In this document: piece after piece, positions 51,380 through 60,662 of the stretch
How the letters are laid out: each line of letters starts with the position of its first letter
How positions within the stretch are numbered: position 1 is the stretch's first letter
DNA from: Limnohabitans radicicola
GTDB taxonomy: Bacteria; Pseudomonadota; Gammaproteobacteria; Burkholderiales; Burkholderiaceae_C
Assembly: GCF_014837235.1 (NCBI RefSeq)
Contig: NZ_JACYFT010000002.1
Location: 930,001 to 994,000 of the forward strand
Length of the DNA stretch: 64,000 nt
Direction of reading: 5' to 3'
Program-made: the position numbers and the translations under genes
The notes under the pieces: model-generated
The model's input: the letters and a program-made list of their open reading frames with translations, nothing else
The model's database searches: none
What the model was told of the DNA's origin: nothing

Positions 51380-52069
51380 TCAAGCACCCAACTCGGATGC
51401 AGTCGAGCGCTGGAGCGTGTGGTACTTGAACTTCTTGCGTGCATCGTTCAGCGGCATCCCCTCCAGAGCCGCTTGCAGAATCTTTTCTTCGACCTCACGC
51501 GTAGTGAGCGCCTTGGTCAAGACCTCCTTCATGCGCAGTCGCGGAACCACTACGATGCCATCAGCGTCACCGACGATCAGATCACCGGGGCACACACGCA
51601 CATCGGCAAGCATCACGGGCTGTTCGTAGGCTTCAACCTGCACCCTGTCTTTGCCAGTGCGCATGAAGCGACCATTCGCATAAAGCGGGTAACCAGACTC
51701 ATCGGCTTCGGCCGTATCGCGGCAAACACCATGGATCACAGTGCCGCCCAGTTTTTTGTGAGCGGCTAAGCGGCTGAGGATGCCACCCCAGACAGTGCAA
51801 TCCATCCGACCACCGTTGTCCAACACCGCCACAGTGCCAGGTGCGAGCGTGTCGATGAAGTCCCCCACAGTTCCAGGATTGAAGCGATCAATCGGGGCAA
51901 ATCGCACCGTAAATGCAAGGCCAAACAATCGGGCCGGCCCTGCGATCGGGCGGATGCCAAGTGCGCTTCCCGGAAGATTGAGCGCATCAAGCGCATCAGA
52001 AACTTCTGCGGTCGAGAGGGTGCGGGCCTGCTGAAACCAGTCGGCTTCGAGGATGTCATCAGTGGTCAT
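51380..52069 (-). CDS. RraA-like / HMG-aldolase family protein 2
   Basis: The 229-aa protein has RraA motifs (TAEVSDALDAL, GTVAVLDNGGRMDCTVWGG, GTVIHGVCRDTAEAD and VCPGDLIVGDADGIVVVP). The active-site segment VCRDTAEAD replaces the common DGAIRD of the paralogue, so substrates may differ. It is the first gene of a four-gene operon of alternating RraA-like and Bug genes, divergent from a LysR regulator. Confidence 0.85.
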   Translation of the reverse strand: MTTDDILEADWFQQARTLSTAEVSDALDALNLPGSALGIRPIAGPARLFGLAFTVRFAPIDRFNPGTVGDFIDTLAPGTVAVLDNGGRMDCTVWGGILSRLAAHKKLGGTVIHGVCRDTAEADESGYPLYANGRFMRTGKDRVQVEAYEQPVMLADVRVCPGDLIVGDADGIVVVPRLRMKEVLTKALTTREVEEKILQAALEGMPLNDARKKFKYHTLQRSTASELGA

Positions 52070-52083
52070 GAGGTTTCATTGAT

Positions 52084-52105
52084 TGAAAATGTGTCGCCAT
52101 TTTCA
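52084..52105. promoter_or_regulatory. LysR-type dyad TGAAAATG-N6-CATTTTCA
   Basis: A perfect 8+8 inverted repeat with 6-bp centre lies 15 bp upstream of rraA2 and 54 bp upstream of the divergent lysR. It has the T-N(11)-A form used by LysR regulators. Confidence 0.75.
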
Positions 52106-52158
52106 TGCACTGTTAAACTGAATTCAATTTCCGTTTTTTGAACTTAGGATCAGATAAA

Positions 52159-53079
52159 TTGAACTTAAGGCAATTGCGTTACTTTTGCGAAGTTGTCGAT
52201 GCCGGCAGCGCGAGAGCTGCTGCAAACAAGCTTTTTGTCGCCCCCACGGCAATCAGCATGCAGCTCTCCCAACTCGAAGAGGCACTGGGAGGGCCATTGC
52301 TTGACCGTGCCAGTCGACCGATGGCACTGACCCCGTTGGGTGAATTCGTGTACCCCAAGGCGCGAGAACTCCTGTCAGCAGCGAGCCGCCTGGAGCGCGA
52401 AGCTTGTGACATGGCCGCTGGCAAGCTCGGTTGGCTGGGTATAGGTTTCACCCGATCGGTCATTTTTTCCGTGCTCCCCGAGGCCGTGCGCGCCATGCAG
52501 GCCGCCTTTCCCGATGTGCGCATCGACTTGGTGGAAATCCTCACAGAGGATCAACCTGCCAGTCTCCGCACTGGCACCATTCACTTGGGTGTAGCACGGG
52601 TGATCGGCGAGTTCCCCAAGGAGCCGGACCTCGCGTATTCGGACCTTTTTGTCGATCCACTCGTAGCGGCAGTACCCATTGAGCATGCGCTAGCTGCGCA
52701 AGAAGCGGTGACCGCTGGCGAATTGGGCATGTTGCCCTACATCACGTACCCAGGTAACGCTGGGAGTCAATTTTCGCGTCAGGTGCTTGGACTGCTAGAG
52801 GCGGCAGGCTCGAAGCCGCGTATCGGCCACGAAGCCAAGGAAATCCATACCGCGCTGAGCCTGGTGGCCGCAGGCCTTGGTGCGACTGTGGTGGGGCGCA
52901 GCGTTGCCACGAACAACCGCACGGACATCAGGTTCTTGCCGATCACCAATATCGCAGCGGACAGCCGCGTCATCGCCGTGCGCAAGGCAGATAGCGCTCA
53001 TTCGCTTTCAGATTCTTTTCTGGAAATCTTGCGTGGGCAGCTGCAAGGCGGTCATTTCACCCAAGACTTCCACCCCTGA
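52159..53079 (+). CDS. LysR-family regulator of the Bug/RraA operon
   Basis: The start is placed at the TTG at 52159, giving MNLRQLRYFCEVVDAGS, with AGGA 9-12 bp upstream; a TTG at 52138 is also in frame. The 306-aa protein has an N-terminal winged HTH (SARAAANKLFVAPTAISMQL) and a substrate-binding domain (about 90-295). It is divergent from the operon and has a LysR box between. It probably senses the acid handled by the operon. Confidence 0.88.
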   Translation: MNLRQLRYFCEVVDAGSARAAANKLFVAPTAISMQLSQLEEALGGPLLDRASRPMALTPLGEFVYPKARELLSAASRLEREACDMAAGKLGWLGIGFTRSVIFSVLPEAVRAMQAAFPDVRIDLVEILTEDQPASLRTGTIHLGVARVIGEFPKEPDLAYSDLFVDPLVAAVPIEHALAAQEAVTAGELGMLPYITYPGNAGSQFSRQVLGLLEAAGSKPRIGHEAKEIHTALSLVAAGLGATVVGRSVATNNRTDIRFLPITNIAADSRVIAVRKADSAHSLSDSFLEILRGQLQGGHFTQDFHP

Positions 53080-53561
53080 TTTGTCCAGACGAGGGGATGT
53101 ATATAGATGTGCCCCCTACCCCATTGATCCAACTGCCCTACCAGTCGTCCACTCAAACTATTTGATGGTTTGCCGCATAAAACCGTGTGTCGTTCTAGCT
53201 GGACGTCTCAGATCGACCCGATGCGGTCGTCGACGAACCCACAATGAACTTCCGCTCCTGGTTAATAGCGAAGTTCAGAACAGGCGTTCGGCCGCAAATC
53301 AGCGGACCTGCAAAAGTCCTAGATTTCCCCGGAGATGCCAAAGCAGGTATGCAGGCAGGCCGAACTCGTGCATCGGCGCGCCCAGCACGACATGGCCATG
53401 TGGCTGCATCTCAGCGATCTAGCATCATCCCGAACCATCTATGCGGCTTGCCCGGTTCCAGTGAACGCGGCGCTGAGCGCCGAATTCACTGATTTCAATG
53501 ACCCCGGCGTGGACTGCGTGCATTCACACCGAAGTCATGCTGCCCGATGGCAGTGGTCAGT
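53080..53561. other. Intergenic stretch, 482 bp, no gene supported
   Basis: Short ORFs here have no recognisable motif, start site or consistent codon usage. A GCGGCGCTGAGCGCCG near-palindrome (about 53468-53484) is present, and the sequence looks decayed. Confidence 0.6.
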
Positions 53562-53993
53562 TCAGTAGGTGATGACCGGCATTTGGCCGGTGCGGATGGC
53601 TTCGGCCAGTTCGATCTTGACCTGTTCGCGTGTCTTGCCCTGGGCCACCGGTTTGGCCGGGTAGCGGCCAGGGAAAAGTTCATTGGCTTTCTTGCCGCTC
53701 TCTTGGTCGATCACGATGTCGCCGGTGCGGATGGCTTCGGCCAGCTCGGCTTTGACTTGCTCGCGGGTCTTAGCTTCGACGACCGGTTTGGCCGCGTAGC
53801 GGCCAGGGAAAAGTTCATTGGCTTTTTGGCCAGTTTCACCATTGACCACGATGTCGCCGGTGCGGATGGCTTCGGCCAATTCAGCCTTGACCTGTTCGCG
53901 GGTTTTGGGGGCCGAGGCATCAAAGGCCAGGGCATGGCCAGCGGACAGGGCTGCCACGGCAAGGGTCAGGGCGGAGAGGGTATAGCGGTTCAT
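53562..53993 (-). CDS. DUF4148 secreted protein with tandem repeats
   Basis: The start is MNRYTLSALTLAVAALSAG at 53993, after AAAGGAAACC. The 143-aa protein has a signal peptide (cleavage after HALA) followed by nearly identical 45-residue repeats: residues 30-74, 75-119 and a truncated third (120-143). Each opens KTREQVKAELAEAIRTGDIV, with ANELFPGRY in the middle. The DUF4148 family is common in Burkholderiales and is of unknown function. It is likely periplasmic. It is divergent from the next LysR gene. Confidence 0.85.
   Translation of the reverse strand: MNRYTLSALTLAVAALSAGHALAFDASAPKTREQVKAELAEAIRTGDIVVNGETGQKANELFPGRYAAKPVVEAKTREQVKAELAEAIRTGDIVIDQESGKKANELFPGRYPAKPVAQGKTREQVKIELAEAIRTGQMPVITY
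53565..53906 (-). repeat. Three tandem 135-bp repeats within the DUF4148 gene
   Basis: Two full 135-bp units (53906-53772, 53771-53637) and a 72-bp partial unit share protein core KTREQVKAELAEAIRTG. The copies are so alike that slippage or recombination could change their number. Confidence 0.75.
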
Positions 53994-54202
53994 GATCGGT
54001 TTCCTTTCGGTTTCAAGAAACGGCCGGTCTGTCAACATGACGGAGCTTCTGGCCGGGTCGATGGACCTTCGTGTGGAAAGCACTGCATCGATGGGATGAA
54101 CTTTAAAATTTCTGATTCGAGGGAAAAACAGCCAATAAAACATTGGGTCATTTCCAAAAGAGAAATAATGCAAGCTCTTGAAGAGCCTGTAAGGAGCGCT
54201 GG

Positions 54203-55153
54203 ATGGACCGACTGCAGTCGATGCGTGTTTTTGAGAGCGTGGTGGACGAGGGCGGCTTTGCCGCTGCAGCGCGGGCGCTGGACATGTCGGCCCCCGTGGT
54301 CACCCGGCTCGTGGCCGACCTGGAAGAACACCTGGGCACCCGGCTGCTGCAGCGCTCGACTCGGCGCCTCTCACTCACCGAGGCTGGCCAGCAATACCTC
54401 AGCCGCATACGCCACATCCTGCAGGACATCGATGAAGCCGATGCGATGGCGAGTTCGCACACCACCGAGATGGCCGGCGTGCTGCGAATCCAAGCGCCGC
54501 CCGTGCTGGCCACCTATGTTGTCGCGCCTTTGCTGGGCCGCTTTCGCAGCCAGTACCCTGCGGTGCGGATCGAGCTGCATGTGTCGCCCGTGGCCGAGCC
54601 AGCCATTGAGGACTTCGACATCACCTTGCTCGGAACCGATGACAACTTCGACGCTGACATCGTGGCGCGCAAGGTCATCGAGTCAGAAGCTTTCCTGGTC
54701 GCTTCGCCGGCCTATCTGCAGCGCCGGGGGGAGCCACGCAGGCCAGAGGAGTTGGCACGCCATGACTGCCTGCGCTTGAAACTGCCCCAAACCCGACCGC
54801 GCACCTGGCGCTTGTGGCGCCCACAACAAGAAGACCAATGGCAGGAGGTGGAGGTTCAGCCTGTTTTGTTGTCCAACCACATGGACACGCTGTTGCGCGC
54901 TGCGCTTGATGGCGCCGGCATCATGTCTTTGCCCTTGGATATCGCGGCACCTTACCTCTCACAAGGCACTTTGGTTCGGGTGCTCTCGCCCTGGATCACA
55001 GGGCGGCTGGCCTTGTATGCGGCATTGCCGAGCCGTAAGTTCATTCCCGACCGGACACGGGTTTTTCTGGAGTATCTGATCGAGCAAACAAAGCTTCAGA
55101 CCGACAAGGCCTTGAAGGCATTCACTTCAACGAAAGCGGATTCCGTCGGTTGA
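54203..55153 (+). CDS. LysR-family regulator 2
   Basis: The 316-aa protein has a LysR HTH at the N-terminus (MDRLQSMRVFESVVDEGGF, then AAAARALDMSAPVVTRLV) and a substrate-binding domain (about 90-300) of the AaeR/DmlR subgroup. A ribosome site AAGGAGCG lies just upstream. It is divergent from the DUF4148 gene. Target and ligand cannot be read from the context. Confidence 0.92.
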   Translation: MDRLQSMRVFESVVDEGGFAAAARALDMSAPVVTRLVADLEEHLGTRLLQRSTRRLSLTEAGQQYLSRIRHILQDIDEADAMASSHTTEMAGVLRIQAPPVLATYVVAPLLGRFRSQYPAVRIELHVSPVAEPAIEDFDITLLGTDDNFDADIVARKVIESEAFLVASPAYLQRRGEPRRPEELARHDCLRLKLPQTRPRTWRLWRPQQEDQWQEVEVQPVLLSNHMDTLLRAALDGAGIMSLPLDIAAPYLSQGTLVRVLSPWITGRLALYAALPSRKFIPDRTRVFLEYLIEQTKLQTDKALKAFTSTKADSVG

Positions 55154-55253
55154 GCCACCGACGCACGCGGGCCGCGGTTCAGCCTGAAATTTTCAGATGC
55201 CTTCAAATGGAGAAAGCGTGTCGATGGACGCCTGCAGACTGGCCATCGAGGCG

Positions 55254-55847
55254 CTAGGTCGGTTCCATCACACGGGTTTGGAGTGCGTTTTTCATGAATG
55301 CGGCGGCTTGGTTGCTCAATCGGGGCAAATGGGCAATCTGGTCTTGCTCGATGTGCTGCAGCACCATTTCGTTGATTCCACCAATCAGCCCAGTGGCCAG
55401 CCATTGCGGGATCGGAGTTGAGCGATGGTTGGCAGCGGCCGCCAGAAGTACTCCCGCTAGTCTTTCCATTGCCAAGCGCCTGGCGACCAGCCCAGCAGGT
55501 CCAAGCGCAAGGATCTCCACAAACAACGCGCGCAGCAGCAAGGGATTGGCGGCCAAGGTTTCCAGATAGAGCCTGATGGTCAGATCAATCTGCGAACTCC
55601 AATCTCGCTTGGGGTCGATGCTGGCACGCAGCGTGGCCTCGATCTTTTGCGCAGAGTGGTTGAACAACGCGATCAGGCAGTCGGTCTTGTCCTTGAAATA
55701 TTGGTAGAAGGTCCTCTTGGACACATTCGCCTCGCGAACGATGTCCGAAGTCGTGAGTTGCGCGAACCCGTGAGCAGTGACCGCGCGCGCCATTCCCTCC
55801 AGCAACCGGGTGCGGTGTTCGTCTTCGGGAATCTGCTGGCGGCTCAT
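55254..55847 (-). CDS. TetR-family repressor of the TolC/HlyD/ABC-2 operon
   Basis: The 197-aa protein has a TetR HTH (TTSDIVREANVSKRTFYQYF, then KDKTDCLIALF) and a helical ligand domain. It is divergent from the exporter operon, with two palindromes in the 93-bp gap, one overlapping the -35 box of the exporter promoter. It should repress the exporter and itself. Confidence 0.9.
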   Translation of the reverse strand: MSRQQIPEDEHRTRLLEGMARAVTAHGFAQLTTSDIVREANVSKRTFYQYFKDKTDCLIALFNHSAQKIEATLRASIDPKRDWSSQIDLTIRLYLETLAANPLLLRALFVEILALGPAGLVARRLAMERLAGVLLAAAANHRSTPIPQWLATGLIGGINEMVLQHIEQDQIAHLPRLSNQAAAFMKNALQTRVMEPT

Positions 55848-55865
55848 GGTTCGAGTATCTCACGG

Positions 55866-55926
55866 TTGGTACTTGACAGTACCAACAGTCGGTGTAGAAT
55901 TTCGATCATGGTACCGCATAGTACCA
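55866..55926 (+). promoter_or_regulatory. Exporter promoter with two TetR-type operators
   Basis: A perfect palindrome TTGGTACT-TGAC-AGTACCAA (55866-55885) covers the -35 box TTGACA (55873-55878); TAGAAT (55895-55900) is the -10 box at 16-bp spacing. A second site TGGTAC-N6-GTACCA (55909-55926) lies downstream of the promoter. Confidence 0.85.
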
Positions 55927-55940
55927 AACAAGAGAGTGCC

Positions 55941-57359
55941 ATGTTAAATCAACAAAATCGCTTGCGTGCCAGGCTGACGCTCGGCGCCTTGATGGGGGTG
56001 GCGGCTTTCCTCCCCACCCTGACCCGTGCCGAGGCGCTCAGCTTTGAAGAAGCCGCCCAGCGACTGCAAGTCAATTCAGATCGCCTGGCAATGACTCGCT
56101 TTTCTGTTGAGAGCGCACAATTAAAAGAGCAGGCCACTCGGCATCTGGGTGGTCCCGTGGTGACCGCAGGAGCTGCGGCTTTCCGCTTCCAGGGCGCCGT
56201 ACAGGGCATTGATCTGACCCCCCTGACGCACACGATCGGTTCGTCGATTGCAGCGTTGCCGGCGCCGCTGGCTACCGGTTTGGCACACTTGCCGCCACTT
56301 CCGAACAGCCTCGATCTGAGCACGCAGCGCAGTGGCAATACCTCATCCGTCTCGGCCATATTGCCGATCTACACCGGTGGCGCCACCACGGCAATCAAAC
56401 AGGCCTTGCAAGCCAAAACCGAAGAGGCCCGGGCAGACGGCCGCCAGGTACAACAGGAAGTGTTCAATGAGTTCGTGCAGCGCTACTTCGGCGCCCAACT
56501 GGCTGAACGCGCCGCCGGATTGCGTGAAGTGGCCTACCGGACCGTCCTGGAGCATGACGCCGCCACGCAGCGAATGCTGGAAGCAGGCCTTGTCGCACAG
56601 GTCGAGCGACTCCAGGCTCGCGCAGCGATGGAGGATGCCAAGCGTAACGCCCTGAAGGCCCGGGATGACGCTGAGTTGGCGTCGACGGCGTTGGCCAGAA
56701 CCCTTCGCAACGCTGAGCGGATTCAACCGATGAGCCCGCTGTTCGTGATCAGTTCGCCGATCGAGCCGCTCGGCTACTTCACTGACGCGGCCCTGGAACG
56801 TCACCCGGGATTGGCCAAGGTGGCTGCCAAGAAGCGTGAAGCCGAGCAAATTCATGCGCTGGAAGAGTCTCAGAAGAAGCCTGCGGTGTTCGCCTTTGGC
56901 CAACGCCAACTGCGCTCCTCGGACCAGGCCAATTGGGTTGTGGGCGTCGGGGTCAGCTGGAGGTTGTGGGGTGGCGTGGACCGCTCCTTAATGAGCGAAG
57001 CCTCTCACCGGCTCATCGAGATGGCGGACAGCCAGGACAAGCAAGCCCGAAATGACATTGCCTTGCTGGTCGAGAAACGTTGGATGGCCGTCGACCAAAC
57101 CCGGCGCCAGTTCCTTGCGCTGACCCCGAGTCTGGAGTTGGCCAATGCAGTCCTCCAACTCAAGACCAAGGGCCAGAAGGCGGGTACCAACTCCACGCTG
57201 GAACTGATCGACGCCGAAGTGAACCTGGCCAAAGCCAAAACGGAACAGGCGCAAGCGGCTTACGACTATGTCAAGGCGCTCGCCGATCTCCTTGAAGTGT
57301 CTGGCCTGTCCGATCAATTCGGCAGTTACATGGCTCGTGCCGATCTGAAAGTGCAATGA
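55941..57359 (+). CDS. TolC-family outer-membrane channel
   Basis: The start is the ATG at 55941 (MLNQQNRLRARLTLGAL), after AAGAGAG; an upstream in-frame ATG at 55909 lies in the operator. The 472-aa protein has a signal peptide (MGVAAFLPTLTRAEA) and two outer-membrane efflux protein repeats of long helices. It forms the outer duct for the HlyD/ABC-2 exporter encoded downstream. The next gene starts 1 bp after its stop. Confidence 0.9.
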   Translation: MLNQQNRLRARLTLGALMGVAAFLPTLTRAEALSFEEAAQRLQVNSDRLAMTRFSVESAQLKEQATRHLGGPVVTAGAAAFRFQGAVQGIDLTPLTHTIGSSIAALPAPLATGLAHLPPLPNSLDLSTQRSGNTSSVSAILPIYTGGATTAIKQALQAKTEEARADGRQVQQEVFNEFVQRYFGAQLAERAAGLREVAYRTVLEHDAATQRMLEAGLVAQVERLQARAAMEDAKRNALKARDDAELASTALARTLRNAERIQPMSPLFVISSPIEPLGYFTDAALERHPGLAKVAAKKREAEQIHALEESQKKPAVFAFGQRQLRSSDQANWVVGVGVSWRLWGGVDRSLMSEASHRLIEMADSQDKQARNDIALLVEKRWMAVDQTRRQFLALTPSLELANAVLQLKTKGQKAGTNSTLELIDAEVNLAKAKTEQAQAAYDYVKALADLLEVSGLSDQFGSYMARADLKVQ

Positions 57360-57360
57360 G

Positions 57361-58329
57361 ATGAACAAGAAACTACCCATCACTCTGGCCATCATCGGCG
57401 CAGTCACCGTTCTCAGCGTGGGCCTATGGAAGGCCCAACAGCCTGGCGCCGAGGCGTTCCAGGGGCAAATGGAGGTTCAGGAAGTAGACGTCGCTTCCAA
57501 GGTCAGTGCCCGGATCGCGGACATCTTGGTCAAGGAAGGGGATGTCATCACGGTCGGCTCGCCGCTGATTCGCCTGGACAGTCCTGAGGTGACCGCAAAA
57601 CTGGCGCAGGCCACTGCGGCCCAGGAGGCTGCGCAGGCCACCGCGGCCAAGGCACAAAATGGCGCCCGCCCCCAGGAGGTGGAAATCGCCCGTCTGAACT
57701 GGCAGCGCGCATTGGCGGCGGCGGACCTGGCACAGGCGTCGTTCAAGCGGATCGAAGGATTGGCCAGGGACGGCTTGATCGCTGCGCAAAAGCGCGACGA
57801 GGCCGAAGCCAATTTCAAGACAGCCCGCGATCAAGCCCTGGCTGCACAGGCCCAATACGAGATGGCTCGCGCCGGGGCCCGTGCCGAGGACAAGCAAGCT
57901 GCCGCCGCACAGGCGCGTCAATTGGCTGGAGTCGTAGCTGAAGTCCAGGCGGCCAAGGCCGAGACGGAACTCAAGAGCCCAGTGGCCGGCGAAGTCGTCA
58001 AGGTGCTGGGGCGCGTGGGTGAAATTTCGCCCCAAGGCGTCCCCGTGGTCACGGTTGCCAACATGGCAGATCAGTGGGTGGTGCTCAACGTGCGCGAAGA
58101 CAAACTCGACAAGTTCGCCGTCGGCAAAGAATTCGATGCCACCTTGCCTGCCCTGAAAGGCCGTAAGGTTCGCTTCAAGGTCTACCGGGCAGCAGTCCTG
58201 CCTGATTTCGCCACGTGGCGTGCCACCAGGTCCGATCAGGGCTTTGACATCAAGACCTTCGAGGTGCGTGCCCGTCCGACCCAAATGATCGAGGGCGTTC
58301 GCCCAGGCATGTCCGTGCTGGTCGAGTGA
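57361..58329 (+). CDS. HlyD-family periplasmic adaptor
   Basis: The 322-aa protein has an N-terminal membrane anchor (about 6-24), a lipoyl domain split by a long Ala-rich hairpin (about 75-200, with TAAQEAAQATAAKAQNGARP), the second lipoyl half (LKSPVAGEVVKVLGRVGEIS) and a beta-barrel. It matches adaptors of the YhiI/YbhG type that pair with ABC-2 permeases. It bridges the permeases and the TolC-like channel. Confidence 0.92.
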   Translation: MNKKLPITLAIIGAVTVLSVGLWKAQQPGAEAFQGQMEVQEVDVASKVSARIADILVKEGDVITVGSPLIRLDSPEVTAKLAQATAAQEAAQATAAKAQNGARPQEVEIARLNWQRALAAADLAQASFKRIEGLARDGLIAAQKRDEAEANFKTARDQALAAQAQYEMARAGARAEDKQAAAAQARQLAGVVAEVQAAKAETELKSPVAGEVVKVLGRVGEISPQGVPVVTVANMADQWVVLNVREDKLDKFAVGKEFDATLPALKGRKVRFKVYRAAVLPDFATWRATRSDQGFDIKTFEVRARPTQMIEGVRPGMSVLVE

Positions 58330-58336
58330 ATTGACC

Positions 58337-59509
58337 ATGCGCCACTTCTTCAACAGCACTAGGCGGGAGGCCCGTCGCCTTGGTCAAAGTCCCTGGGACT
58401 TGGCGATGGTGACTTGGGTGCCTGTATTGGCCGTGGTGTTGGTCGTTTGGATATTCTCCAGCGCCATCCCCAGGAACCTACCTGTTGGCGTGATGGATGA
58501 AGACCATTCCGCGCTATCGCGACAACTGGTCCGCATGCTCAACGCCTCGCCTGGCATGCAAGTGGTGGACGAATTCGACAGCGAGTCCACGGCCCAACTT
58601 GCCCTAAGAGAGGTGCGGGTCTACGGGATGATCAACATCCCCAGGGACTTCGAGAGAGACATCAAGCGCGGGATAAAGGCGGAGGTCATTCTGCGTCACA
58701 ACGCTCAGTTCGCCACGCATTCGAGTCTGCTGCAGCGGGATGTACGCACGGTGGTTGGGACCCTGGCCGCCGGCATCGAAATGTCTGCTCGAAACAAGCG
58801 AGGTGAATCGGCCCAACAGGCCAAGGTCAGCTTTAACCCGATCCAAATCCAATCGATCGCACTGTTCAACGGGTCTGGCAACTACGAAAAGTACCTGACT
58901 GCCGCCGCGATCCCCGCCATCCTTCACATCCTCGCGATGACGGCTGGGGCTTGGGCGGTCGGCCGTGAATTCAGGGACAGGACGCTGGGGCAGTGGCTGC
59001 AGCACGAGGGGCCGCGGGCCGTCGGAGCAGCCTTGCTGGGCAAGCTGGCGATTCCCTGGGTGACCCTGACCAGCGTGGGCGCCGCGGCGCTCTGGTACAT
59101 CACGACCGGGCGTGGCTGGGACATCCCTGGGAGCCTTCTCTGGATCTGCTTGGCCATGACCTTACTGATGGCGCTATCGCTGGCCGCGGGTGCAGCGGCG
59201 GCCACTCTGACCAAGTCCTTGCGCACTGCGTTGTCCGTCACGGGGCTTTTGACCGCCCCGGCATTCGCGTTCAGCGGTATGAGTTTCCCGCTGAGTGCGA
59301 TGCCTGACAGTGCTCGGATGTGGGCGACCTCCATGCCGTTCACCCACTACATCCGATTGCAGACCGAGCAATTGCTGATGGGCTTAACCTTCGGCGCGAG
59401 TGCCGCCACACCTGCTGTATTCCTGCTGGCCACCCTAGGGTTGCTCGGGCTGGCGGCCTTGGGCTTGGTCCAGGCTCGCGACAAGCCATCGACCTGGGGA
59501 GCGCGTTGA
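58337..59509 (+). CDS. ABC-2 type permease 1
   Basis: The start is the ATG at 58337 (MRHFFNSTRREARRLGQS); TTG at 58331 is in frame but weaker. The 390-aa protein has an N-terminal helix (about 27-45), a periplasmic loop (about 50-190) with GVMDEDHSALSRQLVRML, and five C-terminal helices, as in YhhJ/YbhS/YbhR. It should export a hydrophobic substrate. A nucleotide-binding partner is not encoded in this operon. Confidence 0.9.
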   Translation: MRHFFNSTRREARRLGQSPWDLAMVTWVPVLAVVLVVWIFSSAIPRNLPVGVMDEDHSALSRQLVRMLNASPGMQVVDEFDSESTAQLALREVRVYGMINIPRDFERDIKRGIKAEVILRHNAQFATHSSLLQRDVRTVVGTLAAGIEMSARNKRGESAQQAKVSFNPIQIQSIALFNGSGNYEKYLTAAAIPAILHILAMTAGAWAVGREFRDRTLGQWLQHEGPRAVGAALLGKLAIPWVTLTSVGAAALWYITTGRGWDIPGSLLWICLAMTLLMALSLAAGAAAATLTKSLRTALSVTGLLTAPAFAFSGMSFPLSAMPDSARMWATSMPFTHYIRLQTEQLLMGLTFGASAATPAVFLLATLGLLGLAALGLVQARDKPSTWGAR

Positions 59510-59510
59510 C

Positions 59511-60650
59511 ATGACCTCGCACCATCCCACTTCGCTGAGGTCAGGGTTCGTCGCAACGCTGAGGGACGTCTTGCGCGACAAGGGCGCATTGATGATCTTT
59601 GTGGCTGCGCCCCTGTTCTATGCTTTCTTCTACCCCTGGTTCTTTGGCCCGGAGGTCGTGACCCGGATCCCGGTGGCGGTTGTCGACCAGGATCACTCGG
59701 CGCTTTCACGCTCGATTCATCGTCTGGCACTTGCCAATCCTCGCATCGAGGTCAAGGCAGTTGGGGCGGATGAGCGAGCCGCGCAAGCCGCCATGAGCCG
59801 TGGTGAGATTGATGGCTATCTGGTCCTGCCCGACGACCTGAAAGCCCATGTTGCCAGGGGAATGCCCACTATGGTGACCGTGGTCTCGAACGGGGCCTAT
59901 CCCCTCATCAGCAAGGCAGTTCAGTACGGCTTTTCTGAGGCCGTGGGCGCAGCCTCGGCAGGTGTTGAGATCAGGCAGCGAGAGGCCAAAGGACAGAGTC
60001 CCCGCCAAGCCGGCGAGAGCCGCACTCCCGTGGATTTCCGGGCCATGGCGCTGTTCAACCCTACAGAAGGCTATAGCAGCTTCATTGTTCCTGCCGTTGC
60101 CTTGTTCATCATGCACCAGACCCTCCTGATGGGCGTGGGTATGCTGGTGGCGACCTGGGTCGAACGAGGCGCGGCTCATGCCAGTCCAATGGCCTGGATC
60201 GGGCGCTGGCTGGCATTCCTGTTGCCGGGATTGGTGTCTGGCCTGTTCTATTTCGGATGGGTCTTTTGGCTCTACGGTTACCCTCGCGCTAACAACGTGG
60301 CTGGCTCCCTGGTTTTCCTGGTCCTGTACGTGTCGGCCATCGTGACGCTGGGGTCACTTGTGGGCCTGTGGTGTAGAGATCGCGAACGGGTCCTTCAAGT
60401 CCTGCTTTTTTCGACATTGCCGATGGTGTTTCTTGCCGGATTTTCCTGGCCGCCAGAAGCGTTGCCGCTCCCGTTGCAGTATCTGCGGTGGTTGATACCG
60501 ACAACGTCTGGAGTGCAGGCTGCATTGCGCCTGAATCAAATGGGAGCCCCTCTGCAAAGCGTGATGCCCTATCTCGGTTGCCTGTTGGCACTGACCGTGG
60601 TGGCCGGCAGCTTCGTCTTGAAATTCGGCGGTAAGCCGCAGGGCGATTGA
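59511..60650 (+). CDS. ABC-2 type permease 2
   Basis: The 379-aa protein has the same layout as permease 1: an N-terminal helix with FVAAPLFYAFFYPWFF, a loop with VAVVDQDHSALSRSIHRLAL, and six C-terminal helices ending KFGGKPQGD. The pair probably forms a heterodimer. It starts 1 bp after permease 1 ends. It is the last gene of the operon. Confidence 0.9.
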   Translation: MTSHHPTSLRSGFVATLRDVLRDKGALMIFVAAPLFYAFFYPWFFGPEVVTRIPVAVVDQDHSALSRSIHRLALANPRIEVKAVGADERAAQAAMSRGEIDGYLVLPDDLKAHVARGMPTMVTVVSNGAYPLISKAVQYGFSEAVGAASAGVEIRQREAKGQSPRQAGESRTPVDFRAMALFNPTEGYSSFIVPAVALFIMHQTLLMGVGMLVATWVERGAAHASPMAWIGRWLAFLLPGLVSGLFYFGWVFWLYGYPRANNVAGSLVFLVLYVSAIVTLGSLVGLWCRDRERVLQVLLFSTLPMVFLAGFSWPPEALPLPLQYLRWLIPTTSGVQAALRLNQMGAPLQSVMPYLGCLLALTVVAGSFVLKFGGKPQGD

Positions 60651-60662
60651 GGACGGAGATAC

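Noticed and set aside
53244..53568. Short ORFs in the gap between LysR 1 and DUF4148
   Set aside because: They have no recognisable domain, no ribosome site and overlap each other; they are more likely decayed sequence.
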